From an uncultured Lachnospiraceae bacterium (GTDB lineage: Bacteria > Bacillota > Clostridia > Lachnospirales > Lachnospiraceae): a stretch of 64,000 nucleotides of DNA. A program made the translations under genes and the position numbers. How positions within the stretch are numbered: the first letter of the stretch is position 1; each line of letters begins with the position of its first letter. The notes under the pieces are model-generated. The model worked only from the letters and a program-made list of their open reading frames with translations. It did not search any database and had not been told where the DNA came from. Positions 62,242 to 64,000 of this stretch are shown here, piece by piece. Where the stretch lies: the NCBI GenBank assembly GCA_947367855.1, contig CANBFE010000022.1:1-64000 (forward strand), given 5' to 3'.

Positions 62242-63369
62242 TTACAGTGATATTGTAAACCTCATACCATTCGGCTCTTTCATAGGACAAAATGAATAAG
62301 GCAAATTCAAATAATTCAAAATAGACGCTACAATATACAAGCCAAGCCCATTTCCTCCATCCCTTTTATTTCGGGCATAATCCGGGCGGTAAAAAGGTTC
62401 AAAGATTTTCTTCAGGTGTTCTGTCGGTATAGGCAAACACTCATTTTCAATTATCAGATTGCGGTTATCAACATAAACAGATATTTTTCCTCCGGGAACC
62501 GTGTACGCAACAGCATTTGCCAAAATATTTGAAACAGCTTTTGAAAACATTTTCTTTGGCAAGCAAACGGGGAAGCAATCTATTAAGGCAATATTAAACT
62601 CCATACCATTTGCTTGTGCTATCAGTTGATACTGTTCACATAAAGATGATAAAAGTGTAATAGTTTCAAAAGTCATTGGCGGTTCTGGGTCTACGGTTGT
62701 TCCTAATTTTGAAGTGTCTAATATCTCTGTAATCATTTTAGCAATTTGTTCGCTTCGTTCTTTGCATAGCGGTAAATAAGTATCATGATCTCTATATTTT
62801 CCAATTCCCATAACCATATTATCAAGAATAGCATTAAGGGCAGTAACAGGTGTTTTTAGTTCATGTGACGCAGCCCTTAGAAAATCAATTTTTAGCTTTT
62901 CTGATTCCGCTACTTGTTCCTTTTCATATTCCAGATTTTCAATCGTTTGCAGGAGCTTTGAATACAATTCGTTAATGCTTTCCGATAATTGACCGATTTC
63001 GTCTGTTGATTGTATTCTACATTTAATGTCCCTTTTTAGAGAAGTCATGGAAACTGTTGTATCTACAATATATTTTATCGGTTTTGTAATTGCCTTTGAA
63101 AAAAGAAAAGCAGAGATTAGGGAAATAATAACACATATACCCATGGTATATGGTAAAGAGCCAAGGATAGCCTTTGTTATTTCTTCGTTCCGTGGGATAG
63201 ATGTAGACGCAATTCCAGGTATAACACCAGCCGAACCGGGTGCCAGTGGATTGTCACCTGCCATAATAGGGGCAAGCAGATAAAACATTGCACTTGCCAG
63301 TATAGCTATCATCAGCATAAGAAAAAGCGTGTATATAAAAATTTTGGGGAAAAGTTTAAGTCGTTTCAT
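62242..63369 (-). CDS. VanS-like sensor histidine kinase
   Basis: This 375-aa kinase has an N-terminal helix (IFIYTLFLMLMIAILASAMF), a short outside loop rich in Pro and Gly, a second helix (MGICVIISLISAFLF), HAMP (ITKPIKYIVDT), a HisKA domain with H169 in AASHELKTPVTAL, and an ATPase domain (ILANAVAY N box, GNGLGLYIV G box). The small sensor loop is typical of kinases detecting cell-envelope antibiotics or peptides. It overlaps the regulator gene by four bases. Confidence 0.9.
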   Translation of the reverse strand: MKRLKLFPKIFIYTLFLMLMIAILASAMFYLLAPIMAGDNPLAPGSAGVIPGIASTSIPRNEEITKAILGSLPYTMGICVIISLISAFLFSKAITKPIKYIVDTTVSMTSLKRDIKCRIQSTDEIGQLSESINELYSKLLQTIENLEYEKEQVAESEKLKIDFLRAASHELKTPVTALNAILDNMVMGIGKYRDHDTYLPLCKERSEQIAKMITEILDTSKLGTTVDPEPPMTFETITLLSSLCEQYQLIAQANGMEFNIALIDCFPVCLPKKMFSKAVSNILANAVAYTVPGGKISVYVDNRNLIIENECLPIPTEHLKKIFEPFYRPDYARNKRDGGNGLGLYIVASILNYLNLPYSFCPMKEPNGMRFTISL

Positions 63370-64000
63370 TCGTCCACCTCATATTTATATCCAATTCCTT
63401 TGACAGTGATAATACAATCAAGCCGTAGTTTTTTTCGTAGATTTCTAATATAGACATCTACGGTTCTGTCAATAATAGGGGTGTCGCTCCCCCATAAATC
63501 ATCAAGGATTTGAGAGCGGGTAAGCACTAATCCTTTATGCTCCACTAACAAACGCAACAAATCAATTTCTTTTGGGGTAAGGTCAATCTTGCCATTAGCG
63601 TCTTTTGCTGTGTAACCGGAAAAGTCTACTGTCACATCACCAAAGTTAATTGTATTAAATACATCGGCTTTACCATTTCTGCGTAAAAGTGCTGCAATGC
63701 GTCTGCCAAGCAGAACCATAGAAAACGGTTTTGTAACATAGTCGTCTGCTTGTTCATCAAAACTTGTAACTTGCGTATATTCATCCTTAATAGCCGTAAG
63801 CATGAGAACAGGAACGGAACTTTTTTTGCGGATTTCATGTAATACGCCAAGTCCTGTGATTGTAGGGAGCATTATATCAAGTACAACAAGGTCAATATCT
63901 CGTTGAGAAAAAACAGTTAATGCGTCAGCACCGTCATAAACTGAAAAAGTATTGTGACCGGCAGATTTTAGATATTCGCAGATAGCTTCGTTTGTTTCTC
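63366..64000 (-). CDS. OmpR/PhoB-type response regulator (5' part beyond window)
   Basis: The 211 visible codons comprise a receiver domain (LVVLDIMLPTITGLG with the phospho-Asp, VPVLMLTAI, DYVTKPFS) and a winged-helix domain (IDLTPKEIDLLRLLVEHKGL, DRTVDVYIRNLRKKL, GIGYKYEV). The start lies outside the window. It pairs with the VanS-like kinase (ATGA overlap) and is the probable binder of the 11-bp repeats upstream of the secreted-protein gene. Confidence 0.92.
   Translation of the reverse strand, partial: ETNEAICEYLKSAGHNTFSVYDGADALTVFSQRDIDLVVLDIMLPTITGLGVLHEIRKKSSVPVLMLTAIKDEYTQVTSFDEQADDYVTKPFSMVLLGRRIAALLRRNGKADVFNTINFGDVTVDFSGYTAKDANGKIDLTPKEIDLLRLLVEHKGLVLTRSQILDDLWGSDTPIIDRTVDVYIRNLRKKLRLDCIITVKGIGYKYEVDE

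Overview
The window looks like a chromosomal segment of a gut-type Clostridia, most likely a Lachnospiraceae (inference). The reasons are strong AGGAGG-type ribosome sites throughout, moderately GC-rich metabolic genes, a YesMN-type two-component system with paired sugar ABC permeases, sortase pili with Cna-B-like domains, a SipW-type signal peptidase and DUF5104/DUF4299-type proteins. The genus cannot be fixed by reading alone.

Layout. (1) 1-3.1 kb: tRNA-Asn, two hairpin terminators and a reverse-strand GH78 alpha-L-rhamnosidase. (2) 3.3-9.5 kb: a two-gene operon read as RADAR anti-phage defence: rdrA (P-loop ATPase) and rdrB (divergent adenosine deaminase with all metal and catalytic motifs). 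It is visibly AT-richer than its flanks. (3) 10-34.6 kb: a large surface-fibre locus. It opens with a tyrosine recombinase, an AP2-domain zinc-cluster protein, a SARP/BTAD-type regulator carrying what looks like a degenerate GGDEF-fold domain, and a small conserved-looking protein. It continues with a 2753-aa multi-domain adhesin, an LPNSG-anchored pilin, an LPSTG major pilin, two class C sortases, a Cna-B protein, two SipW/TasA-type subunits, a SipW signal peptidase and two wall- or membrane-anchored proteins. (4) 34.6-35.2 kb: direct repeats, a terminator, a tRNA promoter, tRNA-Glu and tRNA-Cys. (5) 35.6-53.3 kb: a glycan-sensing and uptake island. A YesM-like kinase and YesN-like regulator are divergent from three extracellular solute-binding proteins (one a 982-aa fusion), two complete permease pairs, a beta-propeller/TPR/Yip1 membrane protein and a DUF5696 protein. 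No ATPase is present, so a shared MsmX-like ATPase elsewhere is expected. (6) 53.4-60.3 kb: a decayed accessory zone. It holds a frameshifted LacI regulator, a truncated serine-recombinase start, two inverted copies of a short palindromic repeat about 4.7 kb apart, two internally duplicated lipoproteins, a MarR/flavin-reductase pair with a clear palindromic operator, and several gene stubs. (7) 60.4-64 kb: a possible immunity-type protein, a zinc-ribbon membrane protein, and a VanRS-like two-component system next to a small secreted protein whose promoter carries three 11-bp-phased direct repeats.

How it fits together (inference). Region 3 should build a covalent pilus plus SipW-processed fibres under control of its upstream DNA-binding trio. 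Region 5 should sense an extracellular glycan, induce its own uptake system and feed sugars to the cell. The rhamnosidase could act on plant or bacterial rhamnosides. The most noteworthy items are the RADAR operon in a Firmicute-like background, the recombinase-AP2-BTAD control module in front of a hybrid sortase/SipW surface locus, and the ATPase-less double-permease system with a giant binding protein.
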